Notes: generated by a model not told the origin, from the sequence alone. A stretch of DNA of 64,000 bases from Francisella persica ATCC VR-331 (GCF_001653955.1 NZ_CP013022.1:682001-746000), one strand, 5' to 3'. Shown: positions 48,323-60,267, counted from the stretch's first letter. Numbers and translations are program-made.

Positions 48323-51004
48323 ATGTCGGATTTTACTAAAGATATTGATGTTTTAGAGACCCAAGAATGGCTTGAGGCCTTTGAAGATGTCATTAAAAGA
48401 GAAGGTGTTGATAGAGCTAAGTTTTTATTTGAACAATTGTTAAATAAAGGTTCTGAGCTTGGTTTTGAGAATGCTTATGCGGCAGCTAAAGTTAAAAAAT
48501 ATGTTAACTCTATAGATGTTTCCGAACAACCTAGTTATCCTGGTGATATTGAGCTTGAACAAAAGATAGAAGCTATAAATAGATGGAACTCTACAGTTAT
48601 AGTAGCAGCAGCTAACAAAAAAGATGGCTCAATAGGTGGTCATATTAGTACTGGTGCTGGTGCTATGACACTTTATGAAGTTGGTTTTAATCACTTCTGG
48701 AAGGCACCAAATGATAAACATGCTGGTGATTTGATATTCTATCAAGGACATCTATCTCCTATTATTTATGCTCGCTCTTTTCTAGAGGGTAGAATTACAG
48801 CAGAACAGTTAGCTAACTTTAGAAAACAAGCTTTTAATGGCGAAAATGCTGTTTCTTCTTACCCGCATCCTTATTTACAGCCTACATACTGGCAGTTTCC
48901 TACAGTTTCTATGGGACTTGGTCCTCTGCAAGCCATTTATCAGGCTAGATTTATGAAGTATCTAGAGGCAAGAGGCTTAGCTAAAACTTCTGATCGTAAA
49001 GTTTGGGCTTTTTGTGGTGATGGTGAGATGGATGAGCCAGAGTCAATCGGTTCTATCACTAGAGCAGGTCGTGAAGGTCTAGATAATCTTATTTTTGTAG
49101 TTAACTGTAATCTTCAGAGACTAGATGGTCTTGTAAATAGTAATGGTAATATTGTAGAAGAGCTTGCAGATGTATTTACTGGTGCAGGATGGAACGTTAT
49201 CAAAGTACTGTGGAGTAGTGATTGGGATAAATTATTAAATGATCCAAAAGCAGGCAAAAAATTACAAGAAAGATTAAGCTCATTAAATGATGGTCAGATG
49301 CATACTATTAAAGCACATGGCGGAGCAGAGTGTAGATCGGTAGTCTTTAGTGGAGATGAAGACTTAGAAGCTCTAGCTAAAGATATGTCAGATACTGATT
49401 TAGCAGCACTTCGTCGAGGAGGTCATGATCCACTTAAAATCTATGCTGCTTACAAAAAAGCTGTAGACAATGCAAATGGTCGTCCAACCATTATCTTACC
49501 TATGACTGTTAAAGGCTATGGTTTAGGTGAATGGGGAGAGTCTAAAAATATTGCCCATAACGTTAAAAAGCTTGATACTGATGCACTTGAGCACATTAAA
49601 AATAGATTTGATGTTCCTGCTACAAAAGAAGATGTTGAAAACTATAGACTTATTAAGTTAGATGAAAATTCTCCAGAAATGAAGTATCTTCATTCTAAGA
49701 GAAAAGACTTAGGTGGTTATATTCCTAGGAGATTAGAGAATAAGCAAGCACTACAAGTTCCAAGCTATAAAGATTTTGCTAAGAGCTTATTAGATGATAG
49801 TGGTGATAGAAAATTCTCAACTACTACAGCTTTTGTAAGAATTTTATCAGCATTAGTAAAAGATAAACAAATTGGTAAGCATATTGTACCAATTACAGTT
49901 GACGAATCGCGTACTTTTGGTATGGAAGGCTTGTTTAGACAGCTAGGTATCTATAATCGGCATGGTCAGCAATATGTACCAGAAGATAAACAACAAGTGA
50001 TGTTCTACAAAGAGTCAGTAGATGGTCAGATCTTACAAGAGGGTATCAACGAGCAAGGTGGTTTTTGTTCTTGGATCGCAGCAGCTACTTCATATAGTGT
50101 ACATAAGGTGCCAATGATTCCTTTCATGATTTACTACTCAATGTTTGGTTTCCAAAGGTTTGGTGATCTTGCATGGGCAGCTGGTGATTCGATGGCAAAA
50201 GGTTTTGTCATCGGTGGAACGTCAGGGCGTACAACTCTAAATGGTGAAGGTCTACAGCATGAGGATGGTCATAGTCATATCCAAGCTGGACTTATCCCTA
50301 ACTGTATCTCTTATGATCCTACTTATGCTTATGAATTAGCTGTAATTCTTGGCGAAGGTATGAAGAGAATGTATGTTGATGGTGATCATGTGTATTACTA
50401 TATCACAGTAATGAATGAAAACTATTCTCATAGAGCAATGCCAGAAGGTTGTGAAGAAGGTATTATCAAAGGTCTGTATAAGTTAGAGGAAGAGAAAAAA
50501 CCAGCGGCTAAACATGTGCAGTTATTAGGTTCAGGCTCTATTCTAAGAGAAGTTGAAGCTGCAGCTAAGATGTTAAAAGAAGAGTATGGTATTACCTCTA
50601 ATGTTTGGAGCATGACTTCAGCAAACGAGCTTTATAGAGAAGCTAAAGATGTAGCTAGAACTAATATGCTTCATCCAACTGCAGAGAAAAAAGAGAGCTA
50701 TATCGAGAAGTGCTTTAAGAACGAGCAAGGTCCTGTAATTGCTTCTACTGATTATATTAAGCTTTATACTGATCAGTTAAGAGAGTTTATACCGCATAAA
50801 TTTGTAAACTTAGGTACAGACGGTTTTGGTAGATCTGATACTCGTGTAGCTCTAAGAAGTTTCTTTGAGGTCGATAGATACCATGTCGTTGTTGCTTCAT
50901 TATATGCACTATATTTAGACGGCAAAGTTGAAGCTAGCGAAGTTAAGGATGCCATCGAGAAGTACAATATAAATCCAGAGCGTATGACACCATTTTATAG
51001 CTAA
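48323..51004 (+). CDS. aceE: Pyruvate dehydrogenase E1 component (homodimeric)
   Basis: Thiamine diphosphate-dependent decarboxylation of pyruvate and transfer of the acetyl group to the lipoyl arms of AceF. The 893 residues match the gammaproteobacterial AceE class (E. coli 887). The ThDP site is GDGEMDEPESIGSITRAGREGLDNLIFVVNCNLQRLDG, and the active-site loop region reads HEDGHSH. A GGAGG ribosome binding site precedes the ATG. It is the first gene of the aceE-aceF-lpd operon, with 17 bases before aceF. Confidence 0.97.
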   Translation: MSDFTKDIDVLETQEWLEAFEDVIKREGVDRAKFLFEQLLNKGSELGFENAYAAAKVKKYVNSIDVSEQPSYPGDIELEQKIEAINRWNSTVIVAAANKKDGSIGGHISTGAGAMTLYEVGFNHFWKAPNDKHAGDLIFYQGHLSPIIYARSFLEGRITAEQLANFRKQAFNGENAVSSYPHPYLQPTYWQFPTVSMGLGPLQAIYQARFMKYLEARGLAKTSDRKVWAFCGDGEMDEPESIGSITRAGREGLDNLIFVVNCNLQRLDGLVNSNGNIVEELADVFTGAGWNVIKVLWSSDWDKLLNDPKAGKKLQERLSSLNDGQMHTIKAHGGAECRSVVFSGDEDLEALAKDMSDTDLAALRRGGHDPLKIYAAYKKAVDNANGRPTIILPMTVKGYGLGEWGESKNIAHNVKKLDTDALEHIKNRFDVPATKEDVENYRLIKLDENSPEMKYLHSKRKDLGGYIPRRLENKQALQVPSYKDFAKSLLDDSGDRKFSTTTAFVRILSALVKDKQIGKHIVPITVDESRTFGMEGLFRQLGIYNRHGQQYVPEDKQQVMFYKESVDGQILQEGINEQGGFCSWIAAATSYSVHKVPMIPFMIYYSMFGFQRFGDLAWAAGDSMAKGFVIGGTSGRTTLNGEGLQHEDGHSHIQAGLIPNCISYDPTYAYELAVILGEGMKRMYVDGDHVYYYITVMNENYSHRAMPEGCEEGIIKGLYKLEEEKKPAAKHVQLLGSGSILREVEAAAKMLKEEYGITSNVWSMTSANELYREAKDVARTNMLHPTAEKKESYIEKCFKNEQGPVIASTDYIKLYTDQLREFIPHKFVNLGTDGFGRSDTRVALRSFFEVDRYHVVVASLYALYLDGKVEASEVKDAIEKYNINPERMTPFYS

Positions 51005-51021
51005 TTGGTAAGGAGATATTA

Positions 51022-52545
51022 ATGTCTATAAAGATAGTTAAAGTCCCTAATATTGGGGATTATGATAACGTTGATGTGATCGAGGTTAATGTTGCTGTGG
51101 GTGATGTTATCGCTAAAGAAGATTCACTAATTACGTTAGAAACAGATAAAGCAAGTATGGAGGTTCCTTCTCCAGTTGCTGGTAAAATCACTACGTTAAC
51201 TGTAAAAGTTGGTGATAAAGTTTCACAAGGAACTGCGATAATGGAAGTTGATGTCGATGGTAGTAGTGATCAAGCTGCTGCTACAAAATCACAACCACAA
51301 TCAACTAGCCAAGCTCCTGCAGCAGCTGCAGCGAGTCAAATTGTCGATGTTGAAGTTCCAGATATTGGCGATTATGATAGTGTCGATGTGATTGAAGTAT
51401 TTGTAAAAGTCGGTGATAAGATAGCAGAAGAGGATTCGTTAATCACACTAGAAACAGATAAAGCGAGTATGGAAGTACCATCTCCTATAGCAGGTAAGGT
51501 TGTTGAAGTTGTTACAAAGGTTGGTGATAAAGTTTCGCAAGGTAGCTTGATTCTTAAAGTTGAGACTGGTACTAGAGCAGCTGTTCCAGCACTAGTATCA
51601 AGTTCAGTAAATGAGTATGACGTAGATAACTCTAATGCTCATGCTTCTCCTGCAGTGAGAAAGATAGCGCGAATTTTAAATGTTGATCTAAGCAAGGTTA
51701 AAGCTACAGGTCGTAAGGGTCGTGTAACTAAAGAAGATTGCTACAATTATATCAAGTATGCTATCACAAAAGTGCAGACTGGAAAGGTCACTGCTAGTGG
51801 TAGTGGTTTAGATCTTTTAGATGATCCAGTAGTAGATTTCAGTAAGTTTGGTGAGATTGAGACTCAACCATTATCAAGAATTAACAAGATTAGCGCTAAG
51901 AATTTACACCGTAACTGGGTTAAGATTCCACATGTGACATTCTATGATGCTGCTGATGTCACAGACTTAGAAGAATTCAGAAATGCTAAGAAAGCCTTTA
52001 CTGAGAAAGATGGTATCAAGATTACGCCTTTATCATTCTTGGTTAAAGCGGCTGCAGTTGCATTACAAGAGTTCCCAAAAATTAATAGCTCATTATCAAA
52101 TGATGGTGAGAACTTAATTATCAAAAAATACTACAATATTGGTTTTGCTGCAGATACTCCAGCAGGATTAATAGTTCCGGTAATCAAAGATGCTAATAAA
52201 AAAGGTATTATTGAAATATCAAAAGATATTATGGAGTTGGCTAGCAAAGCTCGTGATGGTAAACTTGGTGCAAAAGATATGACAGGTGCTACATTTACCA
52301 TCTCAAGTTTAGGTGTATTAGGTACTACATCATTTACACCAGTTATTAATATGCCAGAAGTAGCTATTATGGGTGTATCTAAAACAGCTGTGAAACCTGT
52401 TTGGAATGGTAAAGATTTTGTTCCTAGAACTATGCTACCATTATCACTATCTACAGATCATAGAGTGATAGATGGCGCATTAGCAGCTAAATTCTTAACT
52501 AGATATTGTCAGATTTTATCTGATTTACGTGAAATCATAATGTAA
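51022..52545 (+). CDS. aceF: Dihydrolipoamide acetyltransferase (PDH E2)
   Basis: Core of the pyruvate dehydrogenase complex; transfers acetyl from lipoate to CoA. The 507 residues contain two lipoyl domains with lysines at 43 and 147 (both in ETDKASMEVPSP), an Ala/Gln-rich linker, the peripheral subunit-binding domain (ASPAVRKIARILNVDLSKV, near 210-245) and the catalytic domain ending with the active-site STDHRVIDGA. E. coli AceF has three lipoyl domains; two is common in other proteobacteria. The lipoyl domains are near-identical in parts, so recombination could change their number. Confidence 0.97.
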   Translation: MSIKIVKVPNIGDYDNVDVIEVNVAVGDVIAKEDSLITLETDKASMEVPSPVAGKITTLTVKVGDKVSQGTAIMEVDVDGSSDQAAATKSQPQSTSQAPAAAAASQIVDVEVPDIGDYDSVDVIEVFVKVGDKIAEEDSLITLETDKASMEVPSPIAGKVVEVVTKVGDKVSQGSLILKVETGTRAAVPALVSSSVNEYDVDNSNAHASPAVRKIARILNVDLSKVKATGRKGRVTKEDCYNYIKYAITKVQTGKVTASGSGLDLLDDPVVDFSKFGEIETQPLSRINKISAKNLHRNWVKIPHVTFYDAADVTDLEEFRNAKKAFTEKDGIKITPLSFLVKAAAVALQEFPKINSSLSNDGENLIIKKYYNIGFAADTPAGLIVPVIKDANKKGIIEISKDIMELASKARDGKLGAKDMTGATFTISSLGVLGTTSFTPVINMPEVAIMGVSKTAVKPVWNGKDFVPRTMLPLSLSTDHRVIDGALAAKFLTRYCQILSDLREIIM

Positions 52546-52559
52546 GCGGAGTTTTAAAA

Positions 52560-53969
52560 ATGAGTGACATTAAAACGCAACTTGTAGTTTTAGGTAGTGG
52601 TCCTGGTGGATATAGTGCAGCGTTTAGAGCGGCTGACTTGGGACTAGAAGTAACTTTGGTTGAGAGATATGAAAATATTGGTGGTGTGTGTCTAAATGTT
52701 GGTTGTATTCCATCTAAGGCACTTCTTCATATTGCAAAGGTGATAAATGAAGCTAGACATTTAGCTGCTAATGGTATCATTGAAATGAGAGATATGAAAA
52801 TTAATAAAGATAAAATTCTTAAGTATAAGGATGATGTTGTAGCTAAGCTTACTGGCAGTCTTAAAGGTATGGCTCAAATGAGAAAGGTCAAAATCGTTCA
52901 AGGTTACGGTAAGTTTATTTCTGATAAAGAACTAGCTGTAGATGCCGCTGATGGTAAAGTTACAAAGATTACTTTTGATAACTGTATTATTGCTGCAGGT
53001 TCAAGTGTTATTAAGCTACCGTTTGTACCAGAAGATGATAGAATTATTGATTCAACTGGTGCATTGCAAATGAAAGAAATCCCTGAAACTATGCTTGTAG
53101 TTGGTGGTGGTATTATTGGTCTTGAGATGGCACAGGTTTACTCTGAGCTAGGCACAAAGATTACAGTTGTTGAGTTTGCTGACCAGCTTATGAACGGTGT
53201 TGATAAAGATATCATCAAAGCCTACGAGAAGATGAACAAGCGTTATGAAGTGCGTTTAAAAACTGCTGTAACAGCTATGGATGCGCGTAAAGATGGTATT
53301 TATGTGACTATGGAAGGTGATCATCCTGCTGAAGAAGAGCGCTATGATAGAGTACTTATGGCTATTGGTCGTAAGCCAAATGGTAAGTTAATAGATGCTG
53401 AAAAAGCAGGTGTTAAAGTTGACGAAAGAGGCTTTATCCCAGTAGATAAACAACTTCGTACTAATGTTCCGCATATCTTTGCTATCGGTGATATTGTTGG
53501 TCAACCTATGCTTGCGCATAAAGCTGTACCAGAAGGTAGGACTGCTGCTGAGGTTGTCTCAGGTCTTAATCATAGTTTTGATCCTTCAGTGATTCCTTCT
53601 GTTGCTTATACTGATCCAGAAGTTGCTTGGGTTGGTGAGACAGAGACTTCTGCAAAAGCTAAAGGTATCAAGTATGAAAAAGGTGTGTTCCCATGGGCTG
53701 CTAGTGGTAGATCATTAAGTATCGGTAGATCAGATGGTATGACTAAGGTTCTATTTAATGAGAATCATAGAATTATTGGTGCATCTATCGCTGGTACTAA
53801 TGCTGGTGAGCTTATTTCAGAAGCAGCTCTTGCAATAGAAATGGGCTGTGATGCTGAAGATATAGCTCTTACAGTTCATCCACATCCTACTCTATCTGAA
53901 AGCTTAATGATGGCTATAGAAGTTTATGAAGGTACTGCAACAGATCTTCCTCCACAAAAGAAAAAGTAA
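52560..53969 (+). CDS. lpd: Dihydrolipoamide dehydrogenase (PDH E3)
   Basis: FAD enzyme that reoxidises dihydrolipoamide and reduces NAD+, serving pyruvate dehydrogenase and probably 2-oxoglutarate dehydrogenase. The 469 residues include LGSGPGGYSAA (FAD site), the redox pair Cys44 and Cys49 in GGVCLNVGCIPSK, GGGIIGLEMAQVYSELG (NAD site), AIGDIVGQPMLAHKA and the catalytic His-Glu pair in HPHPTLSES. It starts 14 bases after aceF. No clear terminator follows. Confidence 0.97.
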   Translation: MSDIKTQLVVLGSGPGGYSAAFRAADLGLEVTLVERYENIGGVCLNVGCIPSKALLHIAKVINEARHLAANGIIEMRDMKINKDKILKYKDDVVAKLTGSLKGMAQMRKVKIVQGYGKFISDKELAVDAADGKVTKITFDNCIIAAGSSVIKLPFVPEDDRIIDSTGALQMKEIPETMLVVGGGIIGLEMAQVYSELGTKITVVEFADQLMNGVDKDIIKAYEKMNKRYEVRLKTAVTAMDARKDGIYVTMEGDHPAEEERYDRVLMAIGRKPNGKLIDAEKAGVKVDERGFIPVDKQLRTNVPHIFAIGDIVGQPMLAHKAVPEGRTAAEVVSGLNHSFDPSVIPSVAYTDPEVAWVGETETSAKAKGIKYEKGVFPWAASGRSLSIGRSDGMTKVLFNENHRIIGASIAGTNAGELISEAALAIEMGCDAEDIALTVHPHPTLSESLMMAIEVYEGTATDLPPQKKK

Positions 53970-54139
53970 TTTCTATTAATTTCAAGTTCTGTAAACTTTT
54001 TTCTTTTTATATATTTCATTTTGTTATAATCATAAAAAAATTCTAAAAAATAGTCTCTCAATGGTTATAACTGAATCTCTATCCGCTAGAGGCTTGCTTA
54101 AGTAATTTTTATTAATCAAATTTTACAGGAGTGCCAAAA

Positions 54140-54802
54140 ATGATTTGGTCAGATATTATCTCAGAAGAAAAACAAAAACCTTATTTTAAACAAATACTAA
54201 ACTTCTTAGCTTTTAAAATTGCTAAAGGTAAGGTGATTTTCCCAGCTAAAGAAAATATTTTTAATGCTTTTAAATATACTGAGCTAGATAATCTAAAAGT
54301 GGTAATTTTGGGTCAAGATCCGTATCATAATTATAATCAAGCACATGGTTTGGCCTTCTCAGTGCAAAAAGGGGTAGATATTCCTCCATCATTACAAAAT
54401 ATTTATAAAGAGCTTGCTTGCAGTATTCCAGAGTTTGAAATTCCAAATCATGGTTGCTTAGTTGATTGGGCAAAGCAAGGAGTATTTTTATTGAATACTA
54501 CTTTGACAGTTGAAGCTCATAAAGCAAATTCACATAAAGATATAGGTTGGGAGACTTTTACAGATACTGTAATTAGCAAGATTTCAGAAAATAAGCAGAA
54601 TGTTGTGTTTATGCTTTGGGGTTCGCATGCACGCAATAAAAAAGCTCTTATTGATAGTTCAAAGCATTTGGTTTTAGAGTCTACACATCCATCGCCGTTA
54701 TCAGCACATAGAGGTTTTCTAGGCTGTAATCATTTTGTTGATTGTAATAAGTATTTGATTGAGAAAAAAGGTCATAAAATAGACTGGAATTTATTTGGTT
54801 GA
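54140..54802 (+). CDS. ung: Uracil-DNA glycosylase
   Basis: Removes uracil from DNA as the first step of base excision repair. I chose the ATG at 54140 (220 residues) because an AGGAG ribosome binding site (54127-54131) stands 8 bases before it and overlaps the alternative GTG start at 54131. The water-activating Asp60 is in LGQDPYH, and the leucine-intercalation loop is [17 protein letters not shown] with its catalytic histidine. The length is standard family-1 UNG. Confidence 0.95.
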   Translation: MIWSDIISEEKQKPYFKQILNFLAFKIAKGKVIFPAKENIFNAFKYTELDNLKVVILGQDPYHNYNQAHGLAFSVQKGVDIPPSLQNIYKELACSIPEFEIPNHGCLVDWAKQGVFLLNTTLTVEAHKANSHKDIGWETFTDTVISKISENKQNVVFMLWGSHARNKKALIDSSKHLVLESTHPSPLSAHRGFLGCNHFVDCNKYLIEKKGHKIDWNLFG

Positions 54803-54882
54803 ACCATCCCATCATGGGCAGCCTAGGATGATTATTTAATAATATTCCAAGGATCTTGATGATATTGAGTATGATTTTTTCT

Positions 54883-56279
54883 ACATGATTAACTCCTTTA
54901 TTTCACAATTGCGCGGTGTATTTGACACGATTAATTTCAACAATGTCACCAGAAATATACTCTTTATAGGATCCTATGTAATGAAGTGTAGACAGAATTT
55001 TGCGCCAGTCATATTTTACACTTATATTCACTATCACCTGCTTTTACTACAGTTCCATTTACCATAGCTACAAATACCATATGGATATGTATATTGAGGC
55101 TCTGGGCCTGGTTTGCTTGCATCATAATTTAGTAGAATCAATATTATTATTTTGAGCAAGATTAGTTATTGATTTTTGAATTATTGTTGATTGACTGTTT
55201 TTTTTGAGTATTTGATAAACTTAGCTCTTTTAGTCTGTTCTTGTAATTTTATTGATAGCTTGATAAAATGCTTTATTAGCATCTTCTACACTGATAAAGT
55301 GAAGATCATGAATATATTATCTCGATAAGATAATTTATCACCATTGCAAATACTTGTTTTAGTCTTGCCACTGATAAAGTAACTTGGTTGTTTATTTCAA
55401 TACCTGTATCTTCGTTTTTTGTTATTATTGTTGAATATTTGATTGATATAGAAAGAAACTTGACGTGAATATCTGTAATTTATAGCTTCACCAGTATTAG
55501 GCTTTGCTTCAATTCTAGTTTTTATAACTGATTGTATCTAATAACTTAAATTATCATATTTTTATACTCTTTAGTGTTGGCGCTATCTCCAGCATAGATA
55601 TTTAATATGTCTTAAGTACATGGTATAGTCACCAGCATTATAGACAACATTAATCACAAATGTGAATGTTAAACCGCCAGCAGTATTTTTTTTGATAGTT
55701 TTCTAAACATTATTCCTTTGCTCATGGTACACATACCAATCATTCGTCGAGTTAACATTCATTCTATTTAAATTTGTTTAATACTTGAAATGACTAAAGT
55801 AGTTATCATTGGCCCAGAGTATATATTTATAAAGCTTCAGGACCTATTTTTTTGTCTGTGAACCATTATTATTGATATTGTATTGAATGCAGCTACAGCA
55901 TCGTAGTTTGCTAGACCAAGAGCTCCCTTAGCTTCTGCTGAAGGTAGCCTTTTGAGTAGTCGTTAATCTGATAAGGTGTAGTAGTATATTTGTATATGTG
56001 CAGTTATGAATCAGTTGATCAGGATTGTTTGGCTCAAGTTTGTATATTTTTGCTTCATCAAATAACCATACATCACATCAGCTATAGTATAACATACTAA
56101 CTATATTTGCATATTCGGTATTTGGTAATACGATAATATACATATGCCTCTGACTGAATTATAGTAAAAGGTTATTGTGATAAGGGTTACTTCACTTGAT
56201 TTAATTGTTTATTTATTAGTAAAAGTTACTGCTGGCAACATAATTGATGCAATATATAACTAATAATAACTTTATTCAT
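54883..56279 (-). pseudogene. Decayed secreted protein with chitin-binding-like C-terminus
   Basis: About 1.4 kb of fragments read on the - strand from a possible ATG at 56279 (MNKVIISYIL). Pieces include AEAKGALGLANYDAVAAFNTISI near 55930, TAGGLTFTFVINVVYNAGDYTMYL near 55680-55610, NYDASKPGPEPQYTYPYGICSYGKWN near 55120-55040, and a C-terminal GSYKEYISGDIVEINRVKYTAQL near 54975-54910. The last resembles the W-x-Y-x-x-G-D-x-V-x-Y-x-x-x-x-Y-x-A pattern of CBM5/12 chitin-binding modules. More than ten stops or frameshifts. The original may have been a chitin-binding or chitin-degrading exoprotein; this is tentative. Confidence 0.5.
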
Positions 56280-56515
56280 TGTTTTTCTAAAAAAAAAGTA
56301 GTTTCAGATTATAGATTTTTTTGCAAGATTTTCCTTATCAGTTATTAATAAGAGTTATCAAAAATTGATAAGTGTAATTTTATTATTTGTGATAATTAAG
56401 ATATTTTGGCAGTGAGATTTTGTAAGGTTTTTGAATGGATTGCTAAAGAGTGCTTTTTGTCATCTGTTATGTTAAAATAGCGGTTATGTTTTATCTTGAT
56501 TAAAAGCGATAACTA

Positions 56516-59104
56516 ATGTCTATAACCACGAAAGAATCATCATCTATAAATATCGAAAAAGAACTAAAACAATCGTATCTTGATTATGCGATGAGTGTAA
56601 TTGTTGGTCGTGCTTTGCCAGATGTACGTGATGGTCTTAAGCCTGTCCATCGTCGTGTACTTTTTGCGATGAATGAGTTATCTAACTACTACAATAGGCC
56701 ATATAAAAAGTCTGCAAGGGTTGTCGGTGATGTTATAGGTAAATATCATCCACATGGTGATACAGCTGTTTATGATACTATTGTTAGGATGGCACAGCCT
56801 TTTTCATTGCGCTATACTTTGGTAGATGGGCAAGGTAACTTTGGTTCTGTTGATGGCGATTCGCCAGCTGCAATGCGTTATACTGAAATTAGGATGGAGA
56901 AACTAACGCACGAGCTTTTAATCGATATAGATAAAGAAACTGTAGATTTTTCACCTAATTATGATAATACTGAGTTAGTTCCGGATGTTTTGCCCACAAA
57001 AGTTCCAAATCTTTTGGTAAACGGTTCATCAGGTATCGCTGTTGGTATGGCGACTAATATTCCACCTCATAATATGACAGAGGTTATCAATGGTACTATA
57101 GCTCTTATTGATAATTCTAACTTAACTATAGAAGAGCTTATCGAATATATTCCTGCACCTGATTTTCCTACTGGATCATACATTAATGGTACAGATGAAA
57201 TACTAGAGGCGTATAAGACAGGTAGAGGGCGCGTAATTATGCGTGCTAAAGCTAATATTCATAAAGATGAAGCATCTGGTAAATCACAAATAGTGGTCAC
57301 AGAAATACCTTACCAAGTAAATAAAGCTAAGCTTGTAGAGAAGATTGCTGAGCTTGTTAAAGATAAGAAAGTAACAGGTATTTCAGAACTTAGAGATGAG
57401 TCTGATAAAGATGGTATTCGTGTTGTAATTGATCTGAAAAGAGATGAGTCACCTGAGGTTGTCCTAAATACTTTATATACCCAAACACAATTACAATGTA
57501 GTTTTGGTATTAATATGGTTGCTCTTAGTGATAACAAGCCTAAGCTACTAAACCTCAAAGAAATTCTAGAACAGTTTATTAAGCATAGAAAAGAAGTTGT
57601 AACTCGAAGAACAATTTTTGAGCTGAGAAAATCAAAAGAAAGAGCTCATATACTAGAAGGGCTGTTGCTTTCGTTAGCAAATATTGATGAGATGATTGAG
57701 CTTATCAAGGCATCTCCTTCACCGGCTGATGCAAAAGAGTCTATGCTTACTAGATCATGGAATGGTTCTATGGTTAAGAGTATGCTAGATGGTGTGGATG
57801 TCAAAATGTATCGTAAAGAAACTTTAGCGTCTCACTATGGTATCCAAGCTGATGCTTCATATAATATAACTGAGGAGCAAGCGGATGCAATACTTGCTTT
57901 GAGACTACACAGATTAACTGGGTTAGAGCAAGATAAGATTGTCAATGAATTCAAAGAGCTCATTAATAGAATTAAATATTTAATTAGTATTTTGAGCGAT
58001 GTCAATGAGCTTATTCATGTTGTTAAAGAGGAGCTTATTGAAATTAGAGATAACTATGGCGATCAGAGAAAATCAGAAATTATAGAGTCAAGATTAGATC
58101 TAACTAGAGAAGATTTAATTGCAGAAGAAGATATGGTTGTAACTTTGTCTGTGGATGGTTATGTTAAAACTCAACCATTAAGTATGTATAATGTTCAAAA
58201 GCGTGGTGGTGTTGGTAAATCTGCAACTAAGACTAAAGAAGAAGATAGTATATTTAAGTTAATGCTTGCTTCAACTCATGATACTATGTTGTGTTTCTCA
58301 AGTTTAGGTCGAGTTTACTGGTCAAAAGTTTATGATTTCCCAATCTCAAGTAGAATTTCTAAGGGTAGACCAATTAACAATATTTTGCCACTAGAGAAGG
58401 ATGAAAGAATAACTGCAATGATGCCAATTTCTCAGTTTAACGAGGGTTGGTATGTGTTTATGGCAACTAAACTTGGCAGAGTCAAGAAAGTTGGTCTGTC
58501 TGAATTTGCTAAACCGCGTTTAACAGGCAAGATAGCAATTGGCTTAAATGATGGTGATGAGTTATCTTACGTTGCTCTTACAGATGGTAATAAGCAGATT
58601 ATGATGTTCTCTGATGCAGGTAAAGCAATCCGTTTTGATGAATCTAATGTGAGGGCTATGGGTCGTTCAGCAGCTGGAGTAATTGGTATGCGTATTCAGT
58701 CTGATCAAAAGATAGTTTCAATGCTTGTAACAAATGCAGATGATGGGATTGTCTTAGCAGCTACAGAAAATGGTTATGGTAAGAGAACAGCAGTCTGTGA
58801 ATATCGTAAAACTAAGCGTGCTAGCCAGGGTGTGATAGCTATATCAACATCGCAGCGTAATGGTAAGGTTGTAGTAGCTGTTTTAGTTGAGAATGATGAA
58901 GATATTGTGATGATTACTGATAATGGCACTTTGGTAAGAACATCTTCTGATGAGGTTAGAGAATGCAGTCGCTCTGCTCAAGGTGTTAGATTGATTAATC
59001 TGAGAAATAATGAAAAACTTATTAGCTTAAAAGTAGTTAAGCAGGATGATGTTGAAAATAATGAAGGTATAGAATCTTCTGATGATACTACACATAGTGA
59101 ATAG
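56516..59104 (+). CDS. gyrA: DNA gyrase subunit A
   Basis: Cuts and rejoins DNA in the ATP-driven negative supercoiling reaction with GyrB. The 862 residues have the catalytic tyrosine at 122 ([10 protein letters not shown]) and the quinolone region [17 protein letters not shown], with Thr83 and Asp87. Thr83 is the normal residue in Francisella as I recall, not a resistance change. The C-terminal DNA-wrapping domain has the GyrA box as KRGGVGKS and several repeated blade motifs. dxr begins 5 bases after its stop. Confidence 0.97.
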   Translation: MSITTKESSSINIEKELKQSYLDYAMSVIVGRALPDVRDGLKPVHRRVLFAMNELSNYYNRPYKKSARVVGDVIGKYHPHGDTAVYDTIVRMAQPFSLRYTLVDGQGNFGSVDGDSPAAMRYTEIRMEKLTHELLIDIDKETVDFSPNYDNTELVPDVLPTKVPNLLVNGSSGIAVGMATNIPPHNMTEVINGTIALIDNSNLTIEELIEYIPAPDFPTGSYINGTDEILEAYKTGRGRVIMRAKANIHKDEASGKSQIVVTEIPYQVNKAKLVEKIAELVKDKKVTGISELRDESDKDGIRVVIDLKRDESPEVVLNTLYTQTQLQCSFGINMVALSDNKPKLLNLKEILEQFIKHRKEVVTRRTIFELRKSKERAHILEGLLLSLANIDEMIELIKASPSPADAKESMLTRSWNGSMVKSMLDGVDVKMYRKETLASHYGIQADASYNITEEQADAILALRLHRLTGLEQDKIVNEFKELINRIKYLISILSDVNELIHVVKEELIEIRDNYGDQRKSEIIESRLDLTREDLIAEEDMVVTLSVDGYVKTQPLSMYNVQKRGGVGKSATKTKEEDSIFKLMLASTHDTMLCFSSLGRVYWSKVYDFPISSRISKGRPINNILPLEKDERITAMMPISQFNEGWYVFMATKLGRVKKVGLSEFAKPRLTGKIAIGLNDGDELSYVALTDGNKQIMMFSDAGKAIRFDESNVRAMGRSAAGVIGMRIQSDQKIVSMLVTNADDGIVLAATENGYGKRTAVCEYRKTKRASQGVIAISTSQRNGKVVVAVLVENDEDIVMITDNGTLVRTSSDEVRECSRSAQGVRLINLRNNEKLISLKVVKQDDVENNEGIESSDDTTHSE

Positions 59105-59109
59105 TTGGT

Positions 59110-60267
59110 ATGTTTAGAAGAGTTAAGATTACCATACTAGGAGCTACAGGGTCAATAGGTGATAGCACTTTAGCTGTTATTAGAGAGAGTAATGATTTTG
59201 AAGTTTTTGCTTTAACAGCATTTAGTAATATTGAGAAACTGGCAAAGCTATGCCAAGAGTTTAAGCCTAAGTTTGCTGTAGTTCCCAATTTAGCAAAAAA
59301 AGAAAAGTTACAATCATTAGTTGCTAATGTTGATATTTTGATAGCAGAACAGGGGCTTGAGAAAGTATCCAGTTTGCCAGAGGTTGATATAGTTATGTCT
59401 GCTATAGTTGGTATTGCAGGGCTTAGGCCAACTTTTGCAGCAGCCAAAGCAGGTAAGAAAATTTTGCTTGCTAACAAAGAATCGTTAGTAACGGCAGGGC
59501 ACTTATTGGTAGATGAGGTTATAAAAAATAATGCTCAACTTATACCTGTAGATAGTGAGCATAATGCAATATTCCAATGTATAGATAATGCTAATAAGCG
59601 ATATGCCAAAGATATTGACCAAATAATTTTGACAGCATCTGGAGGACCTTTTAGAGATAAACAGTTGCATGAGCTAATTGATGTAACACATGAGCAGGCA
59701 TGTGCTCATCCTAACTGGCAAATGGGACGCAAAATTTCTGTTGATTCATCAACAATGGTAAATAAAGCTCTAGAGGTTATCGAAGCATATTGGCTTTTTG
59801 GTGTCATAGCTGACAAAATAAGTGTTCTAATTCATCCTCAGAGTGTAATTCACTCAATGGTGAGATATATTGATGGTAGTTATTTGGCTCACTTAGGAGT
59901 ACAAGATATGAAAACGCCTATAGCAAACGCCTTATACTATCCTCTTAGGGGTGAAACACAAGTCGCTAAGCTTGATTTTACAAAGTGTGAATTGACCTTT
60001 AGAAATGTATGTTTTGAAAGATTTGAAGCATTGAAGATTGTATTTGAGAACTTACAGAATAAAAATTATGCCGCTAATATAGTTTTTAATGCCGCTAATG
60101 AAGAACTGGTAGCAGCATTTTTAGATGAAAAGATTAAGTATTTAGAGATTGTAGAAGTAAATAAAAAAGTAACAAAAGAGTTAAATTTTGAGAATCCAAG
60201 AAATATAGAAGAAGTTTTTGAAATAGATAGAAAAACTCGTGAGTATGTGGATTCTGTTTTGGGGTAA
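59110..60267 (+). CDS. dxr: 1-deoxy-D-xylulose 5-phosphate reductoisomerase
   Basis: Second step of the MEP isoprenoid pathway: converts DXP to 2-C-methyl-D-erythritol 4-phosphate with NADPH; it is the target of fosmidomycin. The 385 residues include the NADPH site [24 protein letters not shown], the metal-binding [11 protein letters not shown] and the flexible loop and substrate site [19 protein letters not shown] with [10 protein letters not shown]. It is packed between gyrA and bamA (5 bases to the bamA GTG). In many gammaproteobacteria dxr is linked to uppS, cdsA and rseP before bamA; those are absent here. Confidence 0.97.
   Translation: MFRRVKITILGATGSIGDSTLAVIRESNDFEVFALTAFSNIEKLAKLCQEFKPKFAVVPNLAKKEKLQSLVANVDILIAEQGLEKVSSLPEVDIVMSAIVGIAGLRPTFAAAKAGKKILLANKESLVTAGHLLVDEVIKNNAQLIPVDSEHNAIFQCIDNANKRYAKDIDQIILTASGGPFRDKQLHELIDVTHEQACAHPNWQMGRKISVDSSTMVNKALEVIEAYWLFGVIADKISVLIHPQSVIHSMVRYIDGSYLAHLGVQDMKTPIANALYYPLRGETQVAKLDFTKCELTFRNVCFERFEALKIVFENLQNKNYAANIVFNAANEELVAAFLDEKIKYLEIVEVNKKVTKELNFENPRNIEEVFEIDRKTREYVDSVLG

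Noticed and set aside
54803-54850. Short palindromic text after ung considered as a terminator
   Set aside because: The stem is only about 4 bases and no T-run follows.
56762-56767. GyrA Thr83 considered as a quinolone-resistance change
   Set aside because: Threonine at this position is, as far as I know, the normal residue in Francisella, and Asp87 is intact.
59088-59477. 129-codon open frame on the - strand at the start of dxr
   Set aside because: It lies entirely antisense to dxr, has no ribosome binding site, and its low-complexity Ser/Ala/Leu content mirrors the dxr codons.
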